DNA of 64,000 nucleotides from Epithemia pelagica (taxonomy: Eukaryota > Bacillariophyta > Bacillariophyceae > Surirellales > Surirellaceae): NCBI GenBank assembly GCA_946965045.2, contig OX337228.1, forward strand, positions 5,022,001 through 5,086,000. Reading direction: 5' to 3'. The position numbers and the translations under genes were made by a program. The notes under the pieces were generated by a model. That model searched no databases. It saw only the letters and a program-made list of their open reading frames with translations, and was not told where the DNA came from. This document shows, one piece after another, positions 35,457 through 46,669 of the stretch (positions are counted from its first letter, which is position 1; each line of letters opens with the position of its first letter).

Positions 35457-37018
35457 CTAATCGGTAAAGCTAACGACCAATTTCACGGGCATATCACCCA
35501 GCACTGGATCGGTCACCACAAGCTCCTCTCCATCATCAATTAAGACAGACAGAGCTCTTTTGAGGTTCGGTCGTGTAGCTTTCTCTAGAGCTTGTGGTCG
35601 CGGCATGTACAGAGTCTTGCCACTACCACTTACCAAGCTGGGTCCGCCAAGCCTCAAATTGCCATCTTTCAATCGTTGAATGAGTTCTGTCAACGTTGCC
35701 GATTTCGACATTTCGAGTTTTTGTACCGAGGAGCTACAAACTGGACAATTGGCCTCTTGTTCATAGGCAAATGTGTGAGAATGCAGTCCTTCTGTTCCCA
35801 TGTACATCATATACGAGTTCATGTTTTGAGAGCCAAACGTCAAGTATTTCACGGCCTCATTCACACATGCCGCCGCAATAATGGCATCTGAGAACAACAC
35901 ACCATTCTCTGTGGGTCAGAAGCGAGTGCAAAACCATTGAGTCGAACGACGAACACTTACTTGTACTGGCCACGGCAGGAATGATATTCTTCACCACACC
36001 CAATGTCATCATGTAGGTGACCCCATCAATGTTGAATCGATCAGCACGAGCTTTCGCCTGTTCGTAGACCCACGTCATATCCTCTGGTGAGTCTTTATCC
36101 AACTTTTTACCAGGGAACTCTTTCGGCCACTGAAGGATCGAGGCATATGCAATACAATGTTCCGGTCGACGAGGTGTTTCAGCAATGGTGCATAATGGAA
36201 ACGACGTTTGCGGGGGGAACGAACCGATTGTACATTCAAAGCAACTTGTGATGCGAGGTAAAATGAAACGTGCTTGTCCCGAAAATGCTTCAGTTCCACC
36301 GTCCATGATAGGAATGATAGTCGACGGGTCCATATCGCCATCGTCGTCAAACTCCACCAATCCAACTACGGTAGAATTAAGCCATCGACGAGCTTCCACA
36401 TTGTCGAGACCGGATATAATGCAGTTGAACGATTTGTAGAAAGAGGAGTCCTTGTCTTGGATCATTCCGTGATGGGCCGTAACATTCATCCATGGGCATC
36501 TCTCGTTGATAAACCGTGCTGCTGTTTCGGCTTTTGAGGAACCGACGTCCTTTTGTCGAAACAAGAACTGTCGATTCAAGTTGGTCACATCAATTGTATC
36601 AAGATCAATCACGTCCACTTGTCTAATCCCAGACATAGCGAGATCTTTGAGGATTTCACATCCCAAACCACCTGCACCCACCACCAAAACGCGGGATTTC
36701 GCCAGTGGCGAATCGAACATGGCCGCTGGAGTGGCCCCAAGCTTGGGAGGAGCAATAGGTTCGAATTCGCCACATGCCAGCGGCCCAGTCTCATTTGCAA
36801 ACGGTGATGGCCGACTCAACAACGTTAGTAGAGTTGCTCGAGCAGGTGGTACAGAACTAGGCTGCTTCGCCATGTCAATCTCCTTTGTGAGATGACAGAG
36901 ACAGATGAACAAACGTGAAATGAATGTCAGGCGCCATAAGGAAAAGGAGGAGAATTTCGCGTAATCACACTACAAATCAGCTTACCATGGCTGTCGCTTG
37001 GTTTTCTACGGCTGCCAT
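35457..37018 (-). CDS. UBA3: NEDD8-activating enzyme E1 catalytic subunit UBA3
   Basis: Exons 36882-35961 and 35887-35457 are certain: the intron 35888-35960 restores [20 protein letters not shown] short first exon 37018-36986 ([11 protein letters not shown], donor GTAAGC, acceptor CTCACAAAG) fits in phase 0 and gives 461 aa, the usual length (human about 463). Without it, translation could start at ATG 36873. UBA3 with NAE1 adenylates NEDD8 and passes it to UBC12 for cullin neddylation. Visible: the nucleotide-binding [15 protein letters not shown], the [17 protein letters not shown] segment, the catalytic Cys in [17 protein letters not shown], zinc-binding Cys pairs (CFEC; CPVC) and a C-terminal ubiquitin-fold part (about 385-461). 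Confidence 0.93.
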
Positions 37019-37453
37019 TTTGTTCAGTGAACGTTTGACCATTGCCGACCTATCAATGAATCAATCTCGACAGATTGTGGACGGAGCAGAACAGAATTGC
37101 GAGAGTTGATGCGAGAGACAAAAATGAAAGGAATGGACTGGAAAGGCGACTGCAAAATCTACCTTAGCTATGTATTGAAGGACCTCAGACTCAGACCTCC
37201 TATTTCCTCTGGCAATAGTTAGGAGTATGAGTTGAGAATTTTCGTCCTCCTCTCACTTCTTACTGAAATAATGAGTTGGTAGAGGATGGAATATTGAATC
37301 ATGCATTGACCATTGTTCTTCATATGCTCGCCCTTTCGTCAAATTCGCTGCAGAAATATAAAGGGTTCATAGCGGGGTGATGGAAGATATCAAGGAGAAA
37401 AACTAAACCGTTTTATTAATTCTACCAACCAAGCCAAACAGTCTTTAGGACAC
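37019..37453. other. Intergenic region between FCP1 and UBA3
   Basis: 435 bp, no supported gene. Contains TTAGGAGTAT at 37219-37228, a member of the TACTCCTA intergenic motif set. It holds the UBA3 promoter and the 3' flank of the FCP gene. Confidence 0.4.
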
Positions 37454-38044
37454 TTACACACCAGGGATGATGTTAACACCAAGTTGTTCGTGGACCATCA
37501 AACCAAGGATACCCATCATAGCGGCGCGGCCGTTATTGAGCTCGACGGCACGCTTTTGGAGCTTGGTGGCTTCGTCGAAGGAGTCCCAGCCGAAGTCAAG
37601 GTAGTCGTTACGGAAGTCACCGGGGAATTCTCCACCAGTGATGTCCTTCATGACGGCAATTTCCAAGAAACCGATGAAGGCGATGATTTGAGCCAAACCA
37701 GCAGAAGGGATGGCACTAAGGGCAGCGAAACCGTTGGGGATATCAGTGAAAGGAGTTCCGGCAAGGTCGATGTCTCCTCCCCAACGCCATCCGGCTTCAC
37801 AAGAAAGGTAGCCGGCAACGGCTAGCATTGCAATACGGCCGTGCTTCACTTCGACGTAACGAAGGCGGTTGAACTTGGCCTCATCACCATCGGCAACGAG
37901 TCCGAGAGGATCATAGAAATTGAGAGGGGGCTGGGCGCCGAGTTCGTTCTCGAAAGCCTGCAAGGCGGAAGACGAAGCCTTTTGGGAGACAGGGGCAAAA
38001 GCACCAACGGTGGCAAGGAGGGTGGCAAATACGGCGGACTTCAT
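37454..38044 (-). CDS. LHCF: Fucoxanthin-chlorophyll a/c-binding protein, LHCF type
   Basis: Intronless, 196 aa. Thylakoid antenna protein binding fucoxanthin and chlorophylls a and c. The N-terminus MKSAVFATLLATVGAFAPVS is a signal peptide with the diatom ASAFAP-like motif (GAFAP) that sends proteins across the four plastid membranes. Three LHC helices are visible: helix 1 with YVEVKHGRIAMLAVAGYL, helix 2 around AGLAQIIAFIGFLEIAVM, and helix 3 with RAVELNNGRAAMMGILGLM. Glu and His/Asn ligands of helices 1 and 3 are kept. The FENELGAQPPL start and the HEQLGVNIIPGV end are typical of LHCF. The next gene upstream on the same strand is also an FCP. Confidence 0.95.
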   Translation of the reverse strand: MKSAVFATLLATVGAFAPVSQKASSSALQAFENELGAQPPLNFYDPLGLVADGDEAKFNRLRYVEVKHGRIAMLAVAGYLSCEAGWRWGGDIDLAGTPFTDIPNGFAALSAIPSAGLAQIIAFIGFLEIAVMKDITGGEFPGDFRNDYLDFGWDSFDEATKLQKRAVELNNGRAAMMGILGLMVHEQLGVNIIPGV

Positions 38045-38499
38045 GGTTACGGCTTTTGGAGAATTTTTCTGACGTCAAATGTGTGGAGAGAAAGCGAAAG
38101 ATACGCAACCCGGATTGCAATATCCACACGTAGGCTCTCTACAGTGTTCAACTACAGTGTTCAACTTGAAGCTACCTGGTCGCGCTTGCAGTCCCGCCAT
38201 ACGTACTATCGGCGGCTTGCTACTACGTATGCTCTATGCTAGCTAAACTCTCAATTTTCGTTTCTCTCAAATCAACTTGCCCCTTTTCCTATCTCAAATG
38301 ACGGTAAGAAGTAATCTAAAGACGCCCTGCATGGAAACCCTTGAACGTAAAAACAGCGAGAAATTCTAGACGATTAATATAAATCTCCTAGAGCAAACTG
38401 TTTGCGGTAGTAGCGAGCCAAACCCAGACCATGGCGTTTTCATATCTATGACACAACGGCAGCTACGTCTTTCCTGCAACATGCAACTGCAAAAGAAAT
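38045..38499 (-). promoter_or_regulatory. Region between the two FCP genes
   Basis: 455 bp holding the promoter of the LHCF gene and the 3' flank of the second FCP. A 10-nt direct repeat (CAGTGTTCAA, in ACAGTGTTCAACTACAGTGTTCAACTT) sits near 38141-38166, about 100 bp from the LHCF start. No gene seen. Confidence 0.45.
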
Positions 38500-39253
38500 T
38501 TAGTTGTAAAGGAATGGGAAGCCAGTGATGAGTTTCTCGCCCAAGCCATCAGCTCCATCACTGAGGTCGTGACGCAACAATTCCATGAAAGCGAGCATAG
38601 CAAGACGTCCGTGCTGAAGTTCTTGAGTTCTGTATTTTCAGATTGACAACGGAAAGAAACGTTAAAATCCATTAAACAAGGTGACAAAATGATTGGCAGG
38701 GGCACCACTTGGGTGGAACTTACTGGCGCTTGATAAGAGTTTCGGGGTCAAGGTCGGGCTTGCCAACTTCGAAGTCTCCAAGATATCCCTTCTTTTCGAT
38801 GGCACCAATAACAACCAGAATTTGGGCCCATCCCAAAACAGGGACAACGGTCAACGCGTCAATACCATTGGGCACATCAGCAAATTTAAGTCCGAAGGAA
38901 AGTTCACCAGGGAAGCGGGTGGCCTCTTGGACAACGTATCCAAGGACGGCAAGCATGCACACACGTCCGTGCTTCAATTCAACGGCACGGTATCGGGCGA
39001 AAGTCGCTTCATCCTTGTTTCTGGAAAGGTTGAAGGGGTCTGAAAAAAATTCGCAGATTGTCAGCTACACATCAAAATAGACGACATCTAGGTGCGTACG
39101 ACGGTGGGACATACCGAAGAAACCAGTGGGCTGGATGACACCGATTTCTTGCTTGGCGTCAAAGGCCTTCAACGCAGACGAGGCACCCTTTTGGCCAGTG
39201 GTGGCAAAGGCAGCGGCGCTAGCGATGACCGAAGCGAAAACAGCGAACTTCAT
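38500..39253 (-). CDS. Fucoxanthin-chlorophyll a/c-binding family protein, three exons
   Basis: Exons 39253-39115, 39039-38724 and 38629-38500; introns of 75 and 94 nt (GTATGT…TTTTTTTCAG; GTAAGT…AAAATACAG). The product is 194 aa. N-terminal signal with an AAFAT plastid motif, then the mature sequence. Helix 1 is RAVELKHGRVCMLAVLGYVV, the second helix sits in VPVLGWAQILVVIGAIEKKG, and helix 3, only restored by splicing, is ELQHGRLAMLAFMELLRHD. The C-terminus ends ITGFPFLYN. It differs from the neighbouring LHCF in helix 3 (QHGRLAM rather than NNGRAAM) and in having introns, so it is not a recent tandem copy. Subfamily (LHCF versus another FCP clade) is undecided. Confidence 0.9.
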
Positions 39254-39732
39254 GGTTGGTCTATTTGTGCAAGAATCCGGTCTCATCGGTGTGCGCTGTA
39301 GATAACCGTACTCAACGAGGATACACTTCAACTGGTTACAGGGATAGAATTCAAAAATCAAAATCCATCAGCACAGGGCGTCTTTAATGCGACCGACTTG
39401 AAAAGTGGTGAATCAACGTCACCATATTAGTCGCAGAAAGTAAAGTCTTGGTATGCTGGTGGGGTGCCTCCTGGGTTTACGGTTAACGAAGCCGACAACC
39501 GACAACGCATAAAGCATCAACAATCAACACAGATGACAGATTCTTCATGAGCGGACATGTTTGGTGTTTGATGCTAACAGCGCACATTCATTTCATCTAA
39601 ATTTTCTCGTTGTGGCAATTCCTGACGCTCATAGAAATTGACTTGTCATAGATCATTGAAATCTCTCATGATAAGGAATGATATTCAACATTCATCTCAG
39701 ATTTGATGGGTTTGTCTTCTATTTCTACTTCC
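39254..39732 (-). other. Upstream region of the three-exon FCP gene
   Basis: 479 bp, no supported gene; ends at transposon copy B, which therefore sits about 480 bp upstream of the FCP start codon. Confidence 0.45.
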
Positions 39733-39734
39733 TA

Positions 39735-39747
39735 GAAGCAACCTGAC
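39735..39747. repeat. Left terminal inverted repeat of transposon copy B
   Basis: GAAGCAACCTGAC, preceded by TA; exact reverse complement of 40605-40617. Confidence 0.9.
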
Positions 39748-40604
39748 TAATTTGGCAGCCTGACTAAATTTGGTGGGCGGAATTCTGGGGTCACCGCGAT
39801 GCCACCGTAGAAAACTTTGACAATTTATAACTTAACTTCTACTTAACCAATTTTGGAATTTGAGGTGTCATTCAAAAGCCCAGAACGAGATCTGTCGATT
39901 GGGCACTTCAAAATGTGTTTTTGGCGCCAAATGGATGAAGGAAAGTTTAAATTGGTAGTCTAACTCAGCTACCTGCCCACACAGAGTCTCGATCAGATTT
40001 GGTGCAGTCTAGCAAGAAACGACAATGACAAAGTCAGCATCCATCAAGGTAACATGAATGCATAGTGTGTACCCAACAACTTCATTGTTGTCAACATGCT
40101 ACCTTCAGCTCCAACAGTATCATTATCATCACACAGACCTGATGATACACGCAGGAACCACTGTTGACATTCTCGCTGTGTCTTGTCCAGAAGGACTGGC
40201 ATCTATCTCGACTCCAAGGGAACCAGCAGTATGAACAAGAAGAACTTGATCCTGTCTATTGAGAAAGCCATGAAGGACATGAAAGACAATGAATAGGGGA
40301 GAAATCCGATTAATTAGTGTTATAGTGAGAAGTTACGTGTCAATTCACGTGATAGCCCGTATAAAACATTTTGGTCCAAATTAGTACGGGCTATCGCGGT
40401 GCCAAAGTGTCAGGTAGACCAGATATTTGCCAGAATCCAGAAATCCAGAAAATCCTGAATAACTCGACCGGGTGTTGATCTTTTTCAAAACAAAGATTAT
40501 CAGCAGATAGAGCTCGTCGAGCTCTGTCGATTCCGCTGCTTAAAATTGAAAAAAGTCAACATGGTCGTGACTCAGAATTTCTGGCGTGACTCGTGCGCCA
40601 AACC

Positions 40605-40617
40605 GTCAGGTTGCTTC
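40605..40617. repeat. Right terminal inverted repeat of transposon copy B
   Basis: GTCAGGTTGCTTC, followed by TA. Confidence 0.9.
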
Positions 40618-40619
40618 TA

Positions 40620-40966
40620 CTCCTAACTTGTAGGAGTAGGGATAACCATATGCTCGGAGCTCGGAGCATCCCGCATACAATAGACAATAAATAATAGACA
40701 TAGACCACAAGAAGAAATTCGCCGCCCGGCGAAAAGACCTACCTTGCGTGGGCGTGGGGGAAAGTGGGGGTTTTCAACATTTTTGCGCAATGACGCAAGC
40801 GACCGACATACGTCGTCTCGTCGCGCAAACGAATCCCCGCGCGACATGAACGCAAATTGCATTGAATGAATTGAGACTGGAACAGGAACAAGCATCGTTC
40901 ACTGTTTGCTGTCCCCCTTCTCCTGTTCACATTATTCGTGCACACCTCTTACACAACAAAGGCAAC
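40620..40966 (+). promoter_or_regulatory. Upstream region of fructose-1,6-bisphosphatase
   Basis: 347 bp, no supported gene. Begins with an imperfect inverted repeat (TCCTAACTTGTAGGA) at the edge of the transposon. Holds the FBPase promoter and leader. Confidence 0.45.
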
Positions 40967-42104
40967 ATGAGTGAAAAGTTTGATTCCGTAAGTGGTCGAC
41001 TTTGAGATGTGGCGGTATTTGAGATGATGGGGGGTTGTCTCTTGGCTTCCCTTTTCTGACCTTTCTGTGCTTGTGATTCTGATGATTTCTGGAGTGCAGG
41101 ACGCCAAGACTTTGAGCCGTTTTGTGATGGCCAGTACGCATGATCATGACCTTGTGATCTTGCTCAATGCTATTGCTACTTCATGTAAGCTCATTACTTC
41201 TGCTGTTCAACGCGCTGGTGTCGCTAAGCTCTATGGTCTTGCTGGTGAAGTGAACAGCACTGGCGACGACCAAAAGAAGCTCGATGTATTGTCAAACGAC
41301 ATGATGATCAATGCTCTTTTGCATTCTGGAGTCTGCTCTGTTCTGGTGTCGGAGGAAAATGAAGAAGCAATCATGATCCCTGCTGGCAAGCAAGGAAAAT
41401 TCTGCGTCGCATTTGATCCGTTAGATGGTTCGTCGAACATTGACTGCAATGTCAGTGTCGGAACCATTTTCAGTGTCTACGAACGGGCTCCTGGTAGTGA
41501 TGGCGGTGTAGAAGACTTGCTTCGATCTGGGGCACATTGCATTTGTGCAGGATATGTCGCCTACAGTTCAGCTGTGGAGCTCGTCTTCACCTTCCGCGGA
41601 GGGGATGTGCACGGCTTCTGCCTTGACAGCACTATTGGAGAGTTTGTCCACACGCGGGAAAAGATGGTCTTTCCGTCGGATGGTGGCAAAAGGATCTACT
41701 CCTGTAATGAAGGTAACTCAGTCCACTGGGATGATGCTATTAAAGGTGCCGTCGAAGAATTCAAGAATGCAAAGAAACCCTACTCTGCTCGGTACGTCGG
41801 ATCAATGGTTGCTGACATTCACCGAACAATCCTTTATGGAGGAATCTACATGTACCCGGCCGATGCCAAATCACCCAAGGGAAAGCTTCGTCTACTTTAT
41901 GAAGGTATCCCAATGGCAATGATTATTGAACAAGCTGGAGGCATTGCCTCTACAGGAATGTTCGAAGGAAAGATTCAACGTGTGTTGGACCTTGTTCCAG
42001 GAGACATTCACGCAAAATGCCCTATCGTGATGGGAGGAAAGCGTGACGTCCAAGTTGTCATGGACAAGTACAAGGCCCAGGGCATTGACGTACCCACATT
42101 GTAA
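40967..42104 (+). CDS. FBP: Fructose-1,6-bisphosphatase, cytosolic type
   Basis: A 7-codon first exon (40967-40987, MSEKFDS) is spliced over a 112-nt intron (GTAAGT…GGAGTGCAG) to 41100-42104, total 341 aa. Removes the C1 phosphate of fructose 1,6-bisphosphate in gluconeogenesis and sucrose or chrysolaminarin supply. Signature FDPLDGSSNIDCNVSVGT carries the metal and phosphate site residues; later YVGSMVADIHRTILYGGIY and PMAMIIEQAGG form the substrate-binding part. There is no plastid targeting sequence and I see no obvious redox Cys loop of the chloroplast enzyme, so I infer a cytosolic form; plastid isoforms would lie elsewhere. Confidence 0.93.
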
Positions 42105-42345
42105 AATGGATTGAATTGATCGAAGACATCATGGACATTCTTGGACTGAGGGTCGATAGGTCACTCCTCAGACGTTTCTCGCCTTCTTGGAGCACAGATG
42201 ATATTCCACCTTGTGAGCATACTCGTATGAATAAATAGATTGCAACATTCACACTCATCAAACAAAAAGATTTAGCATATTGCCTGAAATATGATAGTCC
42301 CATGCCCTTCACCCATATATTGACTAGAGCACTCGGCGATGATCA
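42105..42345. other. Convergent 3' ends of FBP and the PDZ gene
   Basis: 241 bp between two stops on opposite strands; no gene seen. Confidence 0.4.
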
Positions 42346-45300
42346 TTACTTTGATAAGGGCAGCATACCCAGTGACATGCTCTTCCAAACCTCTCCAAAC
42401 TGCGGACGTTCATCCCTTTGCTGTATTTCATCTGACGAGTTGACTTCATCTGACACCCTGCTTCGCAAACCGACCCGAGCATCTCTTACATAACGCAAGG
42501 AGTTAGATAATTCAACCATACTCCGGTTATCGTTGGCACCTCTTCCAAGAGCCAATCGCAAGACTTCATGCAATCCTGACGACTTCACTTTGCCACCTCC
42601 TGAGGACCACTTGAAAAGGGCCTGAAGCATTTCCTTCGGAGGCGACTCCTCTGCTAGAAAACGTACTAGTGCAAGGAGGTTGGACTCTGTGACTGAACTA
42701 GACGCGTGGTGAAGGAGATCTAAGATTTCGACCTGACCATGCACAACCCAGTCATCTCTTCCCGACTCACTACCATTGGCCCTTTGGAAAAGACGAAGAA
42801 GGCGTTTCAGTACAATCCTCCCAGATCTGTCATTAGAATCAAAAGACTCAACTGTGGCCCGCCCAATTTTTCTCATCGTTGCTATCATTGTTTCGAATGA
42901 GACCTGGCTTTGGTTCCGTGACAAAACATCATCAAAAATCTCATTGGCTGGGAAGAATAAAAATCCGGTGGTCCAAATTGTTAGAGTGGAACTTCATCCA
43001 ACAAGCGTTGTGCATGACACAGAAAGTCCGATCTTACCAAGATCCAGGGCAAGGAGATATTGCTTGAACTTCATCGTGATATCAAGAAAAGCTGAAAGGT
43101 CACGTTTATATCTCAGATGATCGCTAGAGGCCGTTGATACGACAGTGTTGAAATTTCTCTGTCTTTCAACAATTTTGTTCGTTTCCTGAGGCGAAGTGGT
43201 TCCTAGAAACCCTTGAGCCGAGAGGTCCACCCATTCAAGGACCAGAGTTGCTTCGTGACGAGCTCTGTCGTGGCCATCGGAGGGATGCAGTAGGTAACAC
43301 AGATATGTGTAGTAAAGTATGGCATGATGGGAACCACATTGCAAATGAACCTGCCAGGGTTGAATATCCGGATAAGCCGAAGCACAAAGCTGTATCGTCA
43401 CCAGTCTTTGGTCTTTGTCTGCCTCGTCTTTGATACCGTGAAGTCGGGCCACAACGGCAGATAAAGTTGCCTATTGTGCGCAACATGGAGCTTGTAAGAA
43501 GACAGGATACCAAAGGCCCGCGATTCTCTTACTGAAAACGTACCGGTTCGTAGAACAAGAGTGATCCTGAACGTGAAAAGCGCCGAACTGATTCTCTATG
43601 ATGGGGATCGTGTTTGGCCAAATCAAGTAAGGGAGTCATGAGTGTCTTAGCTTTCAAGGCAGCCGCATACGAAAAACAAGTGTGCAAACGCAAGTAGGCG
43701 CCATACTCATTGACAAACTGCTCTGCTGAGCGCATGAAAGACCCATCAACATCTTTCGACTCAATACGTAATTGAGAAAGGAGCTTTCGTTCAAAATAAA
43801 AGGTCACCAGAAAACATGTTTCTGACCGCGTTTCAACACTGAGTTCTTGGTTCTCAATTTGCTCTCGTAAATTTGCAGCTTTGCGTTTCATCGATGTTCG
43901 CTGAGTCCCCATACTATCGACTGTTATACTATCATCCGATCGTGTGGATCCCACAGTTGTGGACTCTGTTGAAACAGATCGCTCCAGAGGCCACAGTACT
44001 CGGCGCTGAGACCACGGAAGAGGACGGAAAGTCTTCAACCAAACTGGTAAGACGTCGTCCAACAAAAATCGACCAGCCCGGACAACATTGCTATCATCAG
44101 CTGGTGTCTTCGCCGACGCAAATGGATCAATTGATGTTCGAGCAGCAACATTCGCATTGGCGAGGTTGATTTGTTCCGGAACAGTGGCAGAGACATTCGT
44201 TGTCAAGTCAAACAGAAGAGCAGTGATTTCATCAGGTGGGAGAGCCTGAGGTTTCTTGTGAAGCATGAGAGCTTTTGTCATGCCGTCGCCAAACAGGAAA
44301 CTGCCAAGTTCAGTTGAAACTGCTGCCGACGCTGGACTGTCATGCTCCACAACACTCGAAGATTTTTCCTTGCTGGACTTGTCATCCGGCTCGTTCAATT
44401 CCTTAACAACATTCGTTAAAAACCCAACGACCTTCTCTCGCCAGTCATCATCTTGGGCCGCCAATTGAAGCAGAAGTTCTTCGTGTTCAAGCTCTTCCTC
44501 TTCATCATCAGATCCCATGCTTCCACCAACATTGTCATCTGAAGCCCCGGAGCTATTTTCGTCGTCTTCTCGTACCTGTTCAAAGTTGACCGGCATGGCT
44601 TTGCCATCTAAGACATACCGTCGTCGGGTGCTCGCTCTACTGTAGAGCGAAAGAGTCGCGGCAAAGCTGCGTGTCGACCGTTTATCGGTCCAACCTCTAT
44701 CAAGTTTTTCCAAAATAGCGCTCAGCTTTTGAGCGCCAGAAAAGGCTTGATGACCGATTTCCAATAAATCTGCGCTCGTCACCTTCTCATTTTCAAACGA
44801 AGAATCGGGATCACGCGAAGGAATCGCAACAGTTCTAATTATTTCCGGTTTCCGAAGAAGGATTGAGAAAGATTCGTTCCATGAAAAGAACTCGCTATCA
44901 CTTTCATCTCGTTCGGCGCTGCGTTCTACGGCAATCAATGATGAAATGGCTTCTTCTAGCGGAACGTATCGCTGATGAGGTGTCTGATTCAACGAGAAAG
45001 ACTTGACAGAATTGTCGAATGACTTTTCGGGCAAATCAGTCGCTTCTTCAGCTTCGGAAGGTTCTTCTTGATGGGGTATTGCCGTTTGGACTGGAGCTCC
45101 GAGAGCTTCGTCTTGTTCCATAACCATAGGCATTCCTGATAATTGATCCACCATTGTGAATAAGCCCAAGATATCAGCAGCACCATCACTGTTACTTCCA
45201 TAGGTTGTTCCAGTTGGTGATGAAGTAGCTGTTTGTGTGCGATTCTGTCGTTGTCTCAACTGATCTTCAATTTCTTTTCTCTTGAGTAAGTCCAATCCTT

Positions 45301-46240
45301 GTCCAGCCGCAAACCGCAATGTAATTTTTCGAGCGTAGGTTCCATCGGCAAGCGGAGACGAAAGCGCAGTCAGATTTGCCATAAGTTCATCAAATGGAAT
45401 ATTGACGAGCGACTTTTGATTGATCTGAAGTAAAACATCTCCTCGTTGGATGACCCCTGACAACTGTGAAGGGGAGGCACGGCCATCTTTTAAGGGAATG
45501 AGACCTTGAACAATGATTTTTCCACCAGCAGGTGCCAACTGCATTCCCAAGTTCACATCACCAAACACTTCGAAAAAGGGACCAGCATGACTCTGCCCTG
45601 CAGAAACCGTTTCCATGTTTGGTTCCGTCCAATCAGCCGTATCTGCCTTGCGAATTGCGCGCCGAACAAGCGTAGTTTCATATTGATACGGTGGTAAAGT
45701 GGCGCTCCCTTTAATACCCTCTTCTTGTCTGGAGTGCTTTCGAGGGCGTTTATTAGTGATAGTTTTCGAACTAACATCTTGAATAAGCGCCGTTCGTACC
45801 CCCCGCGTCCTTCTGCCATCGACTCTCAAACGATGCTTTGAAGCCGTGGATAGTTGTCGTCTGTCATCATTTGATGACGACTTGGTCCTTTCCTCATTTC
45901 CTGTGGCACTCCTCCTTTTTCCCGGGCCATTTTTTGTAGTAACAGGACTACGGGTGGTAGAATCAGTGAGAGAATCTGAGCCATTGTCTTCCTTTCCGGT
46001 AGGTGCCGCGGATTCTGAAGATCTTGACCGCAGAGGTGAACCATCCTCAGCACCTGCTTCCAATGAAGATTCGTCTTTTGGCGAAATCGATTCTGGAATC
46101 AAACTGGAGGATTCTTTGCCATCTCTATTTTCAGGTGGTGGCTTGACAATGACAACAGCTTCTTCTTCTCTAGACAAGGAAGTTCCACCTTCATTGACGG
46201 AAACAGAATCATGATTCGACGCTTCGATTTTTCGAGTCAT
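42346..46240 (-). CDS. PDZ-domain protein of unknown function
   Basis: Three exons, 46240-43544, 43470-43038 and 42947-42346, give 1,243 aa. Introns are 73 nt (GTACGT…CACAATAG) and 90 nt (GTAAGA…TTCTTCCCAG), both in frame. The first ~220 residues are charged and Ser-rich. A PDZ domain lies at about 220-320: NLGMQLAPAGGKIIVQGLIPL, then GVIQRGDVLLQINQKSL. The middle carries acidic linkers; from about 770 onward the protein becomes helical and continues through the two small exons to the C-terminus, with no domain I recognise. PDZ domains bind protein C-termini, so a scaffold role is likely, but the partner and pathway are unknown. Start is ATG 46240. Confidence 0.75.
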
Positions 46241-46669
46241 GACCCCTTCGACCGAAACCTCGGTTGTCAGTTATCAAAAGGTTGCACTACCTGTCAAATG
46301 GTACAAACGCATCGTCGATTTCGTAGTCAATCCGTGTTGGTTTGCTTTCGTCGCTGGTGTGGATTTTTCTCGGATGCAGATAGATGGCGAATGGCGCGTT
46401 GAAATCGTTCAAGGGGATAAAGATAAGCCCAGCGACAGGGACGACTGCCAGTACTTAGACAATTGCCTTCACGCCTGTCCGGCTAAGCATTCCGATCAAG
46501 CCGGGCCACACACCGCCACATCCATAACAAGTAAGCCTCCACTTTCTTGTTCTACACAAGTTTATTCAGCTACGACCGAAGGTAGTATCGACAAGGAGGG
46601 TTGCACGCGGTGAAACATCAAGCTCATATTGGTTTTGTCACTACAGCTGTGCGATGTAAATCTGACGAT
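46241..46669 (-). promoter_or_regulatory. Upstream region of the PDZ gene
   Basis: 429 bp. A 124-codon plus-strand ORF crosses it from inside the PDZ gene but has no recognisable domain and probably is a chance frame. Confidence 0.4.

Larger units (their letters stand above)
39735..40617 (+). mobile_element. MITE-like DNA transposon copy B, complete
   Basis: An 883-bp element bounded by perfect 13-bp inverted repeats (GAAGCAACCTGAC / GTCAGGTTGCTTC) and flanked by TA on both sides (39733-39734, 40618-40619). The TA duplication and short termini fit the Tc1/mariner (IS630) group; that assignment is inference. No transposase-sized ORF exists. A short open frame (about 40192-40296) ending MKDMKDNE-stop is conserved in copy A and could be a remnant. 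Near-identity to copy A implies recent movement. Confidence 0.88.
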
